DNA of 64,000 nt, from assembly GCF_000003815.2 (NCBI RefSeq), contig NC_049988.1, forward strand, positions 7,745,395 through 7,809,394. The letters are read 5' to 3'. Made by a program: the position numbers and the translations under genes. Shown here piece after piece: positions 39,401 through 54,400 of the stretch (positions are counted from its first letter, which is position 1; each line of letters opens with the position of its first letter). Source of the DNA: Branchiostoma floridae. Lineage: Eukaryota; Chordata; Leptocardii; Amphioxiformes; Branchiostomatidae. The notes under the pieces are model-generated. The model was given only the letters and a program-made list of their open reading frames with translations. It did not search any database and was not told the DNA's origin.

Positions 39401-42400
39401 GTAACAAAACTAAATCTGTGTCAGTATGTGGGGCCTAAAGAGTTTAAAAACAGGTGAAAGAAATGTTGAAACAAGCAAGGAAGAAAGTATGTCACACCAG
39501 GCCCTGTCATTCTAAAATGGGGCCTGCCATTGTCACTGTGAATGCTGCAAGCAACCCAAGGGAAATGCCTTTTAACAACTGCTGGGACCAGATGTGCCCA
39601 TGGCCTTTTAAACAAAAGGGATGTTTCTATATGTTGCCATATGATCTTTTATTGATTATTTTTTGTTGCTTCATAAGTAGGCAACAAAAAGACATTATAA
39701 GGACCAGAAACATAATCAAATGCTACGAACAAAATGGGTAACGAACAAATGAAAGAACAAAAGATATCTGACTAATGGAATTATTCATTTCTTATTCATT
39801 TCTTGAATTGGCTATCCAGATGTCCCTCTGATGCACCTGTCTCTGAGTCACACCTGACATGAAGTCGCACCTGTTATTTGATCAGAAGAACATGGGGAGG
39901 GGGGCAGATTGGTGTGACCAGTTTTGAGACCTTTTAAGGCAAGCAAGTTGTGGAACCCAGGAAGTGACTCAACTGAAGTAATAGCATAGTTACACGGACT
40001 GAAGTAATAGCATAGTTACACGGAAAAAGGGTCAGGTTACATTTCTGGAGCAGTGTTTCAAACCCAAGGCTGCATTTCTCTAGGGTGACTAGATCATGAC
40101 TAATGTTTGAAACAACGACCTCTCTGTTCTGATAAATTACATCTTATATAAACTATTTTGGGTAAACTATTTTATCATAAATCCTTATGGAACACAGGAT
40201 CCCCCCCCCCCCTTTTTTTTACATCCTTCCCAAAAGTCTAATACAGCCCAAATGTAGAGTACACACGGGGTTTACCAACTGATTGGACTCAACTTTGAGG
40301 CTGCTACCAGTTGAGCTACAGGGACATCCCTTCTGGAGATGTAGGGTTGACCTTAATGTCCTGAGAAATGTCCAGGGGCAAACAACTATCAAAGGACGGC
40401 ACAAGTCGAGATGACTGTTTCCTTTGTATGAAGTAGTGGTGGTATTTGCACACCTGTCCTGACTGGTAAAGGTGTGTGAAAAGGGTTTCCTGATAATCCT
40501 TACTGCGGTGATGATGACATGTGACCACATCCTGTGTGTTTAAGTTAACCCTGGTCCTGTTAACTGATGCTATGGCCAATGCAAAAGTGGCGAATATGTT
40601 GACCAAGAGTAAGGAATGGGTTAAGAAAAATTTGCATAAGACCCTTGTCTTTTGAGTCCTCAAAAACTGTCCTATAGTCTGCCTATTATGGCAATGTATA
40701 GAAGATTAAATTTTTAATTTGATAGCTTTTGTCAGAAAAAAAAATCCCATTTAAAAGATGAAATTGTTATTTTCCCTTTGGGATATATGATAAGGGTGCC
40801 TGTTATTTTTATAGAAATCAAATTATCTGTATGTAAAAAGTTTTAGCAATCTCATGCCATTTTCTTTAGGTTGAACCGTTCTGTGCATGTTTCTTTTCCT
40901 GTTCCTACTACAAAGCACCGGATGTGTGGTGCGAGTACTGTAACATCATAATGAAAGGGGAGCAGTGGTCTGTATGTAGTATTCCATTAAAACTCAGGAG
41001 ATGGGTTGTCGCTTGGTTCTAATTGTAGGGTACTATAGCTTAGGGTATACATTAGTCCAATTCTGGTTGTGCAGAACTTGTTCCCCAGGAAAACGTATTT
41101 ATGAAAGATGGTTCAATATATTTGTACTATATGTTTATGTAGGTTAGACATCCAAGTCAGGTAAACAATATTCAAATACATTTCAATCTCTGCAACTGGG
41201 AAAAAATTCCAGAGATTTACTTCCAGGCGTTTCAATGTTGTCAACTGTGTATGGCAATATTTCATCCTACCCTTGTGATATGTTAGGCAAAGAATATCAC
41301 ATTGCAAGGCACAGAACAATGCTAAAAGCTGTAAAATGGATATTCAAAGCCCTGATACAAGAGCAGTATGAAAATTGCTAGAGATTGCAAAAGTTATTAA
41401 CATAGATATTATGTCTTTGTGACAACATTTTCATGTTCCATGATAGCTCTAACATCAGGCAAAGAATTTTGCACAGCAAGACGAAACATGCTGGAAGCGG
41501 TTAAATAAATATTCCGTCCCCTGTTACAATAGTGCTTTACTCAACAGTGATCCATTTGAACACCCATCTAATTTTTTAGCAGACACTTGGGAAATCCAAG
41601 CCCAAACAAATCATTGCTCCCCCCCTCTTGTCAATTAGCCTGGACATTTCGGCCTGGTCTGCCTTGATGCATTTTCCCAGGACTATTTACATTTTATCCA
41701 TTAGGGAAGGTAATTTGCCGTATAATTCAATTGCTGGAGTTCCCAGCCATGTTGCCCAGCCCATAAAAAACGATGCTGTAAAAAAAAATAGCGGCAGTTT
41801 CGCTGACAGCTCGGTTGAAACACGCACACAGGTAAAGCCAATACGCAGAGCTAGTCACGTACAATCAATTACTGCGACACTTTCTCTTGTCATTGGTATA
41901 TTGCAACCTTTACACTGAACATTTCAATGTAAGTGCCATTGAACATGATAGAATTCAAGTGAGCATGCTAAAGTATGGTACTTGTGCAAAGCAATTTGCC
42001 ACTTAGGTTTTACAGTGATATATGTAGTGTAACAATGATCTAGTAATGATAAGATTATGACACATCCTTACAAAATTGCTGGGTACAAATTCTTCTCAGT
42101 CATGGCTTGCCAAAAAGAAGAGAAAATCCAAAATTAACTTGTTTTAAACCAATTTATATACCTTTCAGTTCATTATCCAACCAACCAACCATATAATAAA
42201 CCACCAAATTCTGCTGAAAACGTATACATTCTCTTTAATTTTTGGCAAAGGAAAGACTTTTTCTCTTAAGTGTGACAATGTATAGGTTATATCTTGCCGT
42301 CGCATATGTCAGCGCCTCTGAAATATGGTTATTGCCATCTATGGTAAAGAGAGTCGTCTGTAAATTCGGGAAAGCCAGTTGAATTGCACTCAATGGGACA

Positions 42401-45400
42401 AGTTCGCTGCATCTGTTTCCTGGTCACGTTTTCAGCCTTGCATCTCACCGTGGCGAGGCAGTAAGTGGATCAGCACATGTCTCGCACATTGAGCAAATTC
42501 ATCCTCCATGTATTACCCTCCCCTGGCATCTGCACCCCCCTCCCGCAAGAGAAACAAAACCTTGCAATAACAGTTTAAATTTACATACTTCTGTGTTGCT
42601 TTTATTCTGTGATAGGACTAGGAGGGAAAGGGTTCTTGCATTCATTTGTTGTTGGATCAGTTCCGTAGCACATTAGAATTGAATGCACGTACTGTTGATG
42701 TATAGTTAACTGTGTTAGATGTTGTATAGCTAAAAATAACCACACATGGAAAGCCTTCATTAAAATGATCTACCCCTTGAAAGATTGCTTCCACTTATGA
42801 TTAGACTAGGTATTGAAATTAACCTTGACATTCTGAAAGACTTGTTCAGCAAACCTTACCCAGAATGGCAGCAGTCCAAGCAGCGTGGAGAACCCTTTTA
42901 ATAACCAGCACACACATCATTGATCAAGTCATGCCGTACAGCCCCACTGGTCCACTTTCTGGCCTTAAAACATTAAGTCCGTATTGATCGAACCATTATC
43001 CCAATCAGTCAGAGGAACTGCGGGTTCTGGGAGAGAATAGCAGTGGGTAAGGGTCACTCTGTGAACGACCTGTCTTTGGTAGTCAGATCAATAGTTGGTT
43101 ATATTAGTGTCTGGATTCTGAGTCTTTATACTACAGTCGCTTGAGGTGTATCTTTTGATATGTATCACTATCAGTTGACATATTCTCTTTTCATTTTATC
43201 TTTTGCTCTTTGTCATTTCTTCAGCTGCCATTGATCTGTGTCTGCATTTTCTTTCTCTTTTGCCATTCTGTCCTTATCTTTTCCTTAACTACCATTTTGG
43301 TCTTCGTTTTCCCCTGTCTTTTTGTCATTTCTTCTGTCAGATTCAGACTACGTTTAGGAGATGGACTGCCGTTGAAATCTTTCCTGCTGTTTTTCTGTTT
43401 GAGCCTAATTAGGTCTCGCTGGGATCTGTAGCGTACACTTGTTGCATGCAAATCAAGCTGTAGGCCTTACAGAATCGTTGGCACAACGTCAGTCAAGTGT
43501 GCATCTTTCAAACCCAAGAGTGGCCTCCACAATTTCCTGAAAGCTCCTGCAAATATCCTGTGTGGCACCAGTCCGGATATCAACACTGCCTGGCATCTCC
43601 TGTTAGCGGCAAAATGAATATGGCTGTAGGAAGTGACGCCCCCTTGTCCTACTTTTTGGTACTGCAGATGTGCCTTTGCATTAATTGTTTGGTAACTTGA
43701 TTATTCATGTCAAAAAGACCAAACTATTCTTCTTATGCCCACTTGAAGAAAAGCTTACAAGTTACCGTCAGCTTTACAGTACAAAGATGCATTTTCCGGA
43801 GTTTTGAGGTGTTTTGTGGGGGGTTCTTTTCAAGGACTTAGTAAAAGCATTTTCACAATGAATTCCAGCATGCTATTTTCTGCATGGAGGTGATATGATA
43901 AGAATAAGATGACTGTATTGCCTCAGGATACAAGGTGAGATGGAATTACCCTGTATCACCGCCAGCTTACTCAAGCACAGATGTTCCTTGCCGCCACAGA
44001 CCGATAACCGCAGCAGGGATATTGTGGTTTATCCCCGTAGATAACTGCTCAGAGACAGGCAGATATTTTATTGTGGCTTAGAGCGGCAGCTGGGGACATT
44101 TGTTGGGATAATTGTGCAACCTCTTACCAGAGGTCGCCTGTAATCTATGGACTGTGGAGAAAGCTGCGGTGTTTTTGAATACTTGAGGAATGCCTTGTTT
44201 CATCAGGGTGCATTCATGTGTTGATGGGAGAAGTATATTTTGTCATTTTGCAGATTAAAAAAGGAAAAGAATTTTGGAATGTTGAACTAGGATTATGAAG
44301 TAAATAAAGATATGTTTAGGTTGGCAAAATATATGCGAATGTCATAATCTTTCAAAAATCTTGGCTTGCAAAGGTGCCTCCTAAGGTCAGAGTAAACCAG
44401 ATGTTGCTTACTATATTCCATTAGATCCAAGAATGATAAGGACTTGCTAACTAGCTCAGTTCTGTTACCTGTCATTGCTGGTCTACCAACCACAGATAAA
44501 CCTGATGATAACAGACAGCAGGAATGACTGGCTTGTAGTCCTTCCCACCATTGCAAACATCAAAGGTAGATTTAGAAGGACATAATTGGACTCAGACCTG
44601 TCTTTACAACAGGTGGTCTGCATCATTATCTCACCTGTTTGGTCCCTTCTTTCCCAAGCGTCTTTAATTAAGAAACAATAATTCTGGGTCATTCGGTTTC
44701 CCTGTAATATGGATATGAACATAACTTGTCATTTCGAAGGTGATAATATGTTGACGTTATAGTTTTAACGTCAGTATGTGTGAAGATGATACGAGGATGA
44801 TAGTGATGAAGAATTAAACGTAGACATTTAAAGAGGAAGTAGCAAGACTTGATGGACACAAAATCAGTTTAAGATAACATAGTTGTCTGAAATGCAGGGT
44901 TAAAATTAGAACGCTTTGGTAATAATCAGATGCACTCGGGTTGTCATAGGAATGGCCCTCTAGAGTTGTTCTCTTCTCACTAACAACTGTTATTGTCACA
45001 AAGCTACATGAATTTCTTAATGGCTTGGTTTTTAGATAACCCAATGCCCCAGAAGTTTAAAAGATACGTCTCCTGTGCATTTCTGAAGTCAGGAAAACGC
45101 ATCAGTTAAATGCATAGATGTTCCCTAACTGAACCTCATGTATCCGCTGACCTATTTTCCCATTCATCATGGAACATGTGCGAAACACCTGCGCTATGGG
45201 TGACGTTTTATTCAAGGGGATGCATAGTAAACTGTCCAGTTTATACTGCTATACTTTCAATTCTTTGTTACCAATAGACGCTTAGTTTGTTGATAAATTT
45301 TCAATTTAGATGTTGATGTTTTGGTGTGATATGTATTTTTGTCATAGATTTTGTCGTGATATTTTAAGTAGACGTTTCTAAACAATGTTTGATCTTCTTC

Positions 45401-48400
45401 TAGATTGATTGTAATATAGCTACAGTATGATTAACAGGTACATTCTGTGTTTTCCAGGTTGGCCAGAATGTCATCTGCCTGGCGCAAACAGGAATGTGGC
45501 GCGAGATCGTGGCCGTGCCCGCCACCAACGTGTTCATCATGCCCGAGGAGATGTCGTACGAGGAGGGAGCGGCCATCCCGCTCAGCTACCTGACCGCGTA
45601 CTTCATGCTGTTCGACTTCGGCAACCTGCGGCCAGGGAAGAGCCTGCTTGTACACATTGCTGCAGGTGGGTTGGTGCTCTTACTTCATTTATTTTCATAT
45701 GGAGAAGGGAAAATGAGGTTTTTCGCACTGTTGTCAGTTCACAGTTGAAACGATTCTGTGCAATATTGTAATACATAGGAAACATTGAAAACTGACAATA
45801 TGATACTACTTAAAACAGCTAAGGATTCACAGTGTACTTTGGAATTCAGTTCATAAAGGAAATGGCCTTTTCAGAAGACTAGACTAAAAGAATAACTAAA
45901 GGATATATTGGCAGATATTGTAATAAAAGCAATAAGGAAGAAGGTATCTAAACAGTATACTTATGACTGCCATCTAAATGGAAAGGTCCTTCAACCATTT
46001 TGTGACCTTTCGAGGGATGGTTTCCTTATTTTCTGGGGTGTAGGAGTATCTGAAAAGAAAAAGAAAGATTGAGAAATTTCTCTTAGCAAATATCCTATTT
46101 AACTTAGATGTTGTAAGAAGAGAGAGATTTGTGATGGTCGCTACCTTCCCATGATGCAGGTGGGGTTGGCTGGGCAGCTACGCAGCTTGCCAAGACAGTC
46201 GACAACGTCACAATCTTTGGCACGGCCTCCGCTTCCAAACACGACGCCATCAAGGAGAACGGCGTGGACCACCCCATCGACTACCGGACGAGAGACTACG
46301 CTGAAGAGATCAAAAACATCAGCCCAAAAGGTGTGTGTGTGTTGGGGGGGGGGGATTTCTTGAGAAGACTCGTGTTTTGCTATTATGACACACATGGAGT
46401 GTTCTGTGAACATTTTTGTTGCTTTTTGATTGGGTCAACAGCAAAGAAGGAAACTAAATGTGCATTATATCAACATCAAATTGAACACAAGGTTTCAGAA
46501 CAATGTCCTTGGGACAGAAAAAAACTTTGAGACCTTTTCATGAACTCACGAAGTCTGTTTTTTTTATTGAACAATGTTTGAAACATTGTATTGAATATTT
46601 AAGTTGGGCCACACCACCTACACCATTATGTCTCTTTGTAATCATATTTTTCACCTTTACAATCTAAAGCATAACTGTTATTTAGGTCATTGCTAAGGTT
46701 AACATTAGCAGCTCAGTGTCCTTACAGACATATGTAAGTGTTTGATGTGAAACCCAGGCCTGACCTGACCCTGTGTGTTAGCAGTGGCAGTAAGTTTGGC
46801 CTTGACTACATACCAGCCATTCCTGCGATAGGAAGATGGACGACGCCTTCCTGTTTGTTTCAAGGAACAGCTCAACTCAAGATGCTCAGTCATGATAGTA
46901 GCAGAAATTTTTATACATAATCAAGAGTGCAAGGTGGTTCAAATAAGAACTTGAGGTAAAACTGGTATAAAGACTGGGAAAGCAGTTGCAAAAGGGAATT
47001 TTGAAGCTCCATGTCATGAAAAAGACAATGGTAAAGCTTTTCTAAAATGAGATTTTGCTGAAATATGGCCTTGAATTTTCTTGAACTCCAAATTTACCAA
47101 GATTGGGTTCCTTCAATTTCAATATAGTGATTTCTCTATATTGCAGAGGACAGAAAAAAGGGTTTTCATTTTTATGGCGAGCAAGTCAGATTCACTGAAA
47201 TATTTAAACCCATACTAACAATACATCTATACTGCCCCCCTCCCCCATAGGTGTGGACGTTGTACTGGACCCTCTGGGAGGTGCAGACACATCCAAGGGT
47301 CTGCAGCTGCTCAGACCAATGGGCAAGATCGTCACTTACGGTAAGTCTGACACATGTTGGGTTCTTTACTTTACCAACCAAAGGATTTTATCGACCACTG
47401 TTTTGTAACCCTTTGGTCACTTTCCTCAAACTGTTTTAAGAAAGCTGGTTTCAAAACATGAAAGAGTTTTCCTGTTTGTTGTATACCATACATGATGATA
47501 CAGTTTATAGTTTGATGTGCTTTGCTATGCTTTACCTTTAAGTCACTTTTTGTGAGCTCAAAAGCTCCACCTAGCAGGTGATAAGATACTGTACCTCCAG
47601 ACATATTACTGTGACAGATTGGAATTCTACTATTTAGTTGGTATTCCATAACTGCCTCATGGCACAAAATACAATTTTTGTACTGAAGAGTTCAAGCTGC
47701 ATACAGAGGGTTTGATATCAACTCTATTGCAACAGTATATACATAAGACTTACTTAAAATTGACAACGTGCAAGAAAGACATCAAGGCTGACCCCTCAAT
47801 CAGATCAGTAAAATCTGTGGGGCTCAAGGTAAAAATTTTGTGCATCTGACTTTGATACATGCTGTATCAATCATGTATGATTTGATCAACCTATCATCAA
47901 TGAGGGTGGTGAGTTCATAAACGTGGCAGTCCTATTACGTTTATGTAATGTTATATCAGAGGGACGTCCAAAGCTGAAGCTAGGTACTGGTGACACCTAA
48001 ATAGAGCGAGGAAATTAGCCTATCACAATCATAACGTTGGGACCTGTCATGGATTCCAACAGGATAGATCTTGCTCCTGAGTCAATAACCCTAATCACAA
48101 GGTCACCACTCTACAAGGCCACTATTTGCCATGCTAACTTAAAGTGTTTTTTTACAGGTTCAGCCAACATGGTGAAGGGAGAGAACAGGAATCTGATGAA
48201 GATGGCCAAAACCCTGTGGCAGTCCACCTCGGTCAGCCCTGTGTCACTGGTCAAGACTAACAAGGCCATTGCTGGCTTCCAACTTGCACACCTCACAGGT
48301 AAAGACTTTTATTTCATCTAAGAAAAAGGTTTAAGGATGTTTTTATCAAAATGTAGAAAATGTTTATTTTCACGGAATAGAATACATACAGATACCAGGT

Positions 48401-51400
48401 GGAATTGGTTTGAAAATTGGTATAATATGATCTGTTTTGGTCATTATGATACAGTGAATATGCCATGGCCATAGACTCTTGTCTTGGCCAAACTCTGTAG
48501 ACCTCTAAACTGGCATGACAAATATAAAGACAGTGATATTGAGGAATATGTACTAAATTTTAATCTAGTACGTATTCAGAATTGGAGTAAACTAGAAATT
48601 TGGACAAAGACATATCAGACTAGAAGTGGTCAGTATTCATTTCAAATCCTTGCATATACGGATCAAAAGATTGTGTTCTAATGTGTTATCACTGTGCCCC
48701 CCCCCCCTCCCCAGGTGAAATTGAGCTTGTACGCAGTGCCTTCCAGGATATCCTGAACATGTACAAGGACGGGAAGATCAAGCCACGCATCGACTCTGTC
48801 TGGGCCTTCGAGCAGGTAAGGACCTCTGCAGCCACAACGATAAAATTTTGACTCTTTTTGACCCCTATTAAATCTCTCCTCAAATAAAATCCTTATGAGG
48901 TAAGCCATCTAATTGGTTGAGAGTTACCAATTGTGTGTTGCTTTCAGGTTGCCGAGGCAATGCAGCAGATGAATGAACGGCGGAACATCGGCAAGGTCAT
49001 CCTGTCACCGGAGAAGGAACCAACGAAGCCGGCAGAGGGCGACGCTGCGCCAACGTCACCCCTCAAGAAGAAGAAACCATCGCTCTTCCGGCGACTCTCC
49101 AAACGAGCATCACGGTCCAAGGATGAGGGAGAGAAGAAGGATGAAGTAAAGGTGAGGAAGAAGAACTGTTATGTGAGACGGAAGAACTGCCATGTGAGAC
49201 CATAGATATCTGAGAGTGCAGGGGTCAACTTTAGGACTACTTTATATTTCAAAACCTTTAATTTTTGTTTTGTATCCTTTTGTTTTCTTGTTGAGTTTAT
49301 GTTGATTTTGTTCCCGTTATTTACAGAATGCAAAGAAAGAGTCACCCATTAAGGTGGGTATGGGATGCTCAGTGTCCCTAACCTGGGTTTTAGCTGGCCT
49401 GGTGCTAACTCAGCTTTGCCGTGCTGATATATTTTCACCACTGCTTGTTCTCGCACACTAACATAAACTGAAGCACAAATCACATCTGAACTAATTGATG
49501 AAATCTTACTTCTTCTAGGCACCAATCTCAGCAGATGATTTGTTACTGTTTTAATTTTGTGAAGAAAAAAAAACGTCTGCATGTTGTCACATATAATCTG
49601 TCTACAGCAATGCTAATGTTTATGATTTGTTGTGTAATATCTATATAAACGTTTGCTTGGTGCAGGGCTAAGGAGTTTCCTGTGTTTGTAGTTATGAAGT
49701 AACTAACTACTTGTTTCTTGGTGTTGGGTTTTGACTAATTTTATGTTCTTTATGGCTATATTATTATGTGCACAGAACAGCTTTTTCATAATTTCAATCT
49801 CCTAGCAATCCAACCTACACCACAACTTCACCTTTTCATCTCATACTGTAGCACTGTTTCTGTGAATTGCCGCTTTTTCCAACATAACACCACATGAAAA
49901 CCACATTGTGACACACCAACATCTCCCAGGATGGACATTTTTGTGAATGCAAGAAGGATCCATTTTTGTGTTTTCCTTTTTGTTTTTTCTTCTTTGTGTA
50001 TGTCTTGTGTATTTTATATTACAGGCCAGACAGAGTGTGGTTTAAAGATTCCACGAAATTTTTGTATTCTGATAATGGTATATCATCAGTTAGCAACAAG
50101 TTTACGAAAGCAGCAAACCCTTTTGTCTCAGTAGATTGTGTAGGAGATACAGTCTCTTCAGAGGTCTATTGTCCACATCATTTTGTCAAAACACAAAATC
50201 AAGGAGAAAAGGTTATTCTTTTTCAAATATTCAAAGTTAATGTCAACTTAGATTTTAGAAGATATCACGAAAAGCAAGGATTCCAAAATTTTAGGACATT
50301 TACAGTAGTATTTATCCTACTAAATAACTATAACAGATGTGGGAACGTTTTTTTGTGTGATTTAGTTCAGTAATATTCATGTAAAGCGTTTTGGGTATTT
50401 AAGAATCTGAACTTGATAGAATATAAAAGTGTTGGCTGTAGTTTGTTAGCCTGGCATCCCGACATCCCTGCTCACAATCCCAACTCTGTTTACAGCAAGA
50501 GGAGCAGGAGAAGGCTGACGACAACAAGGCCACCAACGGACATGTTCAGCAAACGGTGATGGTTCTTTTTCAGGGCCCCACAGCCCCTCTCCATGTGTGC
50601 ATGGACCACTGACTCGCACTTACCATGTAAACTTGTTCACACCTAACAGTTTGTAGTAGGATAATATAATTTATGCACTGTTTGACTTCCAAAGACTGAT
50701 TCTTTACCATGAAACAGACTTTGGTCCATGCATGCATAAAAGTCCAGGAATTCACCCTTGATATCTAACAAGTCAGTATGCTGATTAAACTTGCACCTAC
50801 GATTTCTATTTTGGCTTATGTCAATGTTTCAAATTTGTGTCTGCACAAAAAGTTTTTGCTTAAGTGTTTTGAGTCCACTAAGTTCTACAAAATGACTGCA
50901 AAATTGTATGACTGTTCGTGTGTGGAACTTTCCTTTCTGATGTTTTGAACTTTTTTGCAGCCTGAGGATGAGAAGATTGAGGACGAGGCTGCTGAGGTGT
51001 GTGAACGGCTCACAACGCAATAACTCTCACCACACACACTCATGTCACACTCTAATCTAAGCAGATCTAACAATGACAAGACAGTATTCATGAGCTGAAA
51101 CAGTATCCAACAGCACTTACTTCCTTAACGCAGTTTGATTAGGTAATGATTGCCTAATGATGGGCTAGTCCGATGCGTTCTGCTGCGGATCTATGGTGAA
51201 CAATGGATACAGTTCGGCCCTACTGTCTTGTTACCAGTAGATCTGTTTGGGGATGGACACACTCTCACACACAATCAGATAGTCAGCACTATTCCCACAG
51301 CACCACCACTGTCTCTGTCACACTGCTACCTGCAAATCTCCTATGCATAGAGGCACTGATAGGCTATCTGTCTGGCGTAGAGGCACCGTTAGCCTAACTG

Positions 51401-54400
51401 TCCTGTGTATTTTGTATCAGAAACTAAGGGCACGGCTCTCCGGGGGAGATCCCAACATAGAGGACACAGACAAGGTTGGTTAGTGTGTGGTGTGCCTAAC
51501 TGCTGCTTCTGGCTAACCGACATCTCTTTATTATAGAAAAAATGTAGTTTTTCTGGAGTTTTGATCTTGAAACATTGGTGTGGTGATTTCAACTACTAGA
51601 GCATCTGCTCAAAGAATTCTCTGTCCTGATGATGGAAAATCATGATGTTTCTCTCTCAATCAAGATCATGAACAAATCAGGTTTTTTTCTGTATAGTTCA
51701 AAGGTGGATGTGGCATGGATTCTACATATCACAGCTCAGAGAAGCTAGCCTTTGTGACTTGCTCGAGTGAATGCACTTGAATACCTAGAGAATGATTCCA
51801 ATGTTCATTTTCATAAACCCTGTCATCACAGATCGTAAATGACAAAATTGGTGCAGCTGAAGACAAGATTGGGGAAGTTTCGAAGGTCTGTGAAACAGTG
51901 ACTTTTTCAGTGGTGACATTCACGTTTATTCCATTCCTGCCAGTGCACTGTGTAGACTAAAGGAATTGCATGGTTATTAGAGTAGTGTGATAGGTTGTAG
52001 AATGGTGTTGGTATGGGGTTAATGGTTCACTGGGTGGTACCCTTCAGGTTAAAGGTTGTGTGGGAAGTAGAGGAGAGTCCTAGGGTCATTTGGCGGTAGA
52101 GGGTATAGAATAGACGTACACAATAGGGATGACGGACATTTTCTTCATTTGTTTGGCAGACAGTAGATGGGAAGGTTGGAGATGCAGAGAAAGCTGCAGA
52201 GAAAGCTGCAGAGGAAACTGCGTCTTCGCATTCACGTGCTGTTAAAATGATTAGAGACATTTTGACTTTTGAATGAGCTTTGCATGTATTGCCGCTATGT
52301 CTGTCTTGTTGGCTCTACGTTGTTATTATTAATGTCACGTGCCAGTCACTCGCAGTGCAGAATGAAGTGATAATAGTGATGTAAAGAGACAGCAGTCATT
52401 GATTCAAAAGAAAATCCATCTCAAATTCAATGCAAATACTATTTTGCCTCTGGCTAATTCTCACCGCCACTGGCCAAAGTGCCCTATTTATGGATAAAAT
52501 CAGACAGATGGCTTGCCAGAGAGAAATAGCAATGTGTCTTTGTGTTTCACATTTTAGAAGGTAGAGGACAAAGTTGAAGAGGTCAAGGAAAAGGCAGAAG
52601 ATGCCAAAAAGGTTTGTCTTATATAAAATCTTGAGGCATAAAGGTGCTGGTGCTGGGATGTGGAGATTTCACAGAAGTCTGGTGTTAGTTCGCTCTAATA
52701 GTGAAGGCATGTTTTTCAGATTGCTTGAAGGTGCATCTTTAGTTGTGGTGGGTTGTGGCATGTTTTTTGGTTATGAGGTTTTTATAAGGTTTACTGTGGT
52801 GATCTCTTCTTTAAGAAATTGCATGTGGTGACTTTGAAAGTGGACCATATAGAGAAAAGGAAATCTGTGGTTGTGGTTGAAGTGATATTGTACAAGGGGA
52901 GTACTGTAACAGTTGTTGCCATGGTTACCCCAGGCAGTCGAGGCTCAGGTCGAACAGACAGCAGCAAAACTACCCAACACTGGAACGTCCTCAAACATCG
53001 CTGTAGATGACATATTTAAGGAAGCAGAGGCAAAAGTTGATGGTGGCATGCAGGTTGGTTTGGAGCAAGAAACACTCTCTAGTTGGTCATAAAAGGTGAA
53101 CAGTGAAAGGAAAGTCTTACACTAGTTACAGATGGTGGTGGTTGTATTTTTATAAGTATTTCATGGATGTCTTTAGAAGCTGATTGCTTAGAACTTTTGG
53201 TTGTAACTTAGAATTGGAAATGGTATTGGGTTAGGCATAGTTTGAGTCCTGTAGGTTTCAGAACTACAGGGTGCCAATGTTAGTTCTGAGCCCAGTTGGT
53301 TGGTTGGCCTGTTACAGCAGAGTGTAGATGGAACAGTAGATGAGGGAGGGGTAGCTGCCAAGGTGGCCATGTTTGAGCAGATAGACGCAAACCTACCAGA
53401 AGATGACAGCATCGCAGAGGTTTGACATAACTAGGGATGAAATAAACTTGATTTTGTGGATCAAAGGGAACGATTTGGGGTCTGGGGGAACGTAACTTGA
53501 TGGTTTAGTGATATTTAAAGACTTGGAAACAGTGCCAAGATTGCAATTTCTCACACAATAATGTATTGCTGCTCACTGTGTGTTTTATATTGGAGGGGGG
53601 ATCTAAAGTTAAATGTTGTGTAGATGTCATCCATGAAATCAAGTTTGTTCAACCTTAGAATGTCTGCATGACGTATGGTGCATTCCACGCGAGGGAAACA
53701 GTACACATTGAGTTTTGTAGTAGAACAGTGCACCTCACTATGGCACCTTGGTTATTGTCTCTCACGAATGATTTTGTTTTCACCATGTTTGTCATTATGC
53801 ACTTTCTGGCACCAGTACATGTATCAGTGTTAGTTGATATCATGTATGAATTACTGCCATGATGATGATGGTGCTTATGATGATAAGGTCCAACAGTGTT
53901 TGATTTTCTATGGCTTCCTACAGAAGTCAACAGCAGGGAGGACTGTTGGCACCAAAGCTCAGAACGCTAAAAAAGAACAAGCAATAAAGAAAGCAAAACA
54001 AGCTACTGGTACTAAGGATCCCTTCCCAAATTCCACCCCTAAAGTAGACTCGCAAAGCAAGAAAGAGCTACATAAAAGAGAAATGAATAAACTTTTCAAG
54101 CCCAAAAGCAAAATGCAGGAAAAGACCCTAAAACTTGTTACAGGAGATATTCATAGGGAAGATGTGCTGCAAGAACCAATCATTAAGAAGGCTGTGGTGA
54201 AGGATTTAAGTCCCAAGGAACCTGTGAAGAAGAAGTTTGGAAACAAAGTTGCAAAGGATGAAATCTCTAAGGAGGCAGTTCTTAAGATAATTCCAAAGGA
54301 AACCTTGAAACAGTCTGAGGAGAAACCTTCTTCAGATATCTGGGTAAGGAGGGTTAGTGAAGTCCCCAAGGAAGCTGTGAAGGAAATAGTCCCCAAGGAA

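Larger units (their letters stand above)
18414..45457 (+). other. VAT1: VAT1 intron 1 (27 kb)
   Basis: The donor GTAGGT is at 18414 and the acceptor TTTTCCAG at 45450-45457. No nested gene is recognisable on either strand; the open frames, including 148 codons at 35291-35737 and 112 codons at 33661-33999, look like chance. The intron holds a CpG-rich start (to about 18.6 kb), a mosaic minisatellite element, two foldback elements with target-site duplications, a tRNA-like element and small tandem duplications, all listed separately. Confidence 0.85.

Noticed and set aside
50575-50595. Seven-codon micro-exon after TTCTTTTTCAG
   Set aside because: The intron separating it from exon 9 would be under 20 nt, too short to splice.
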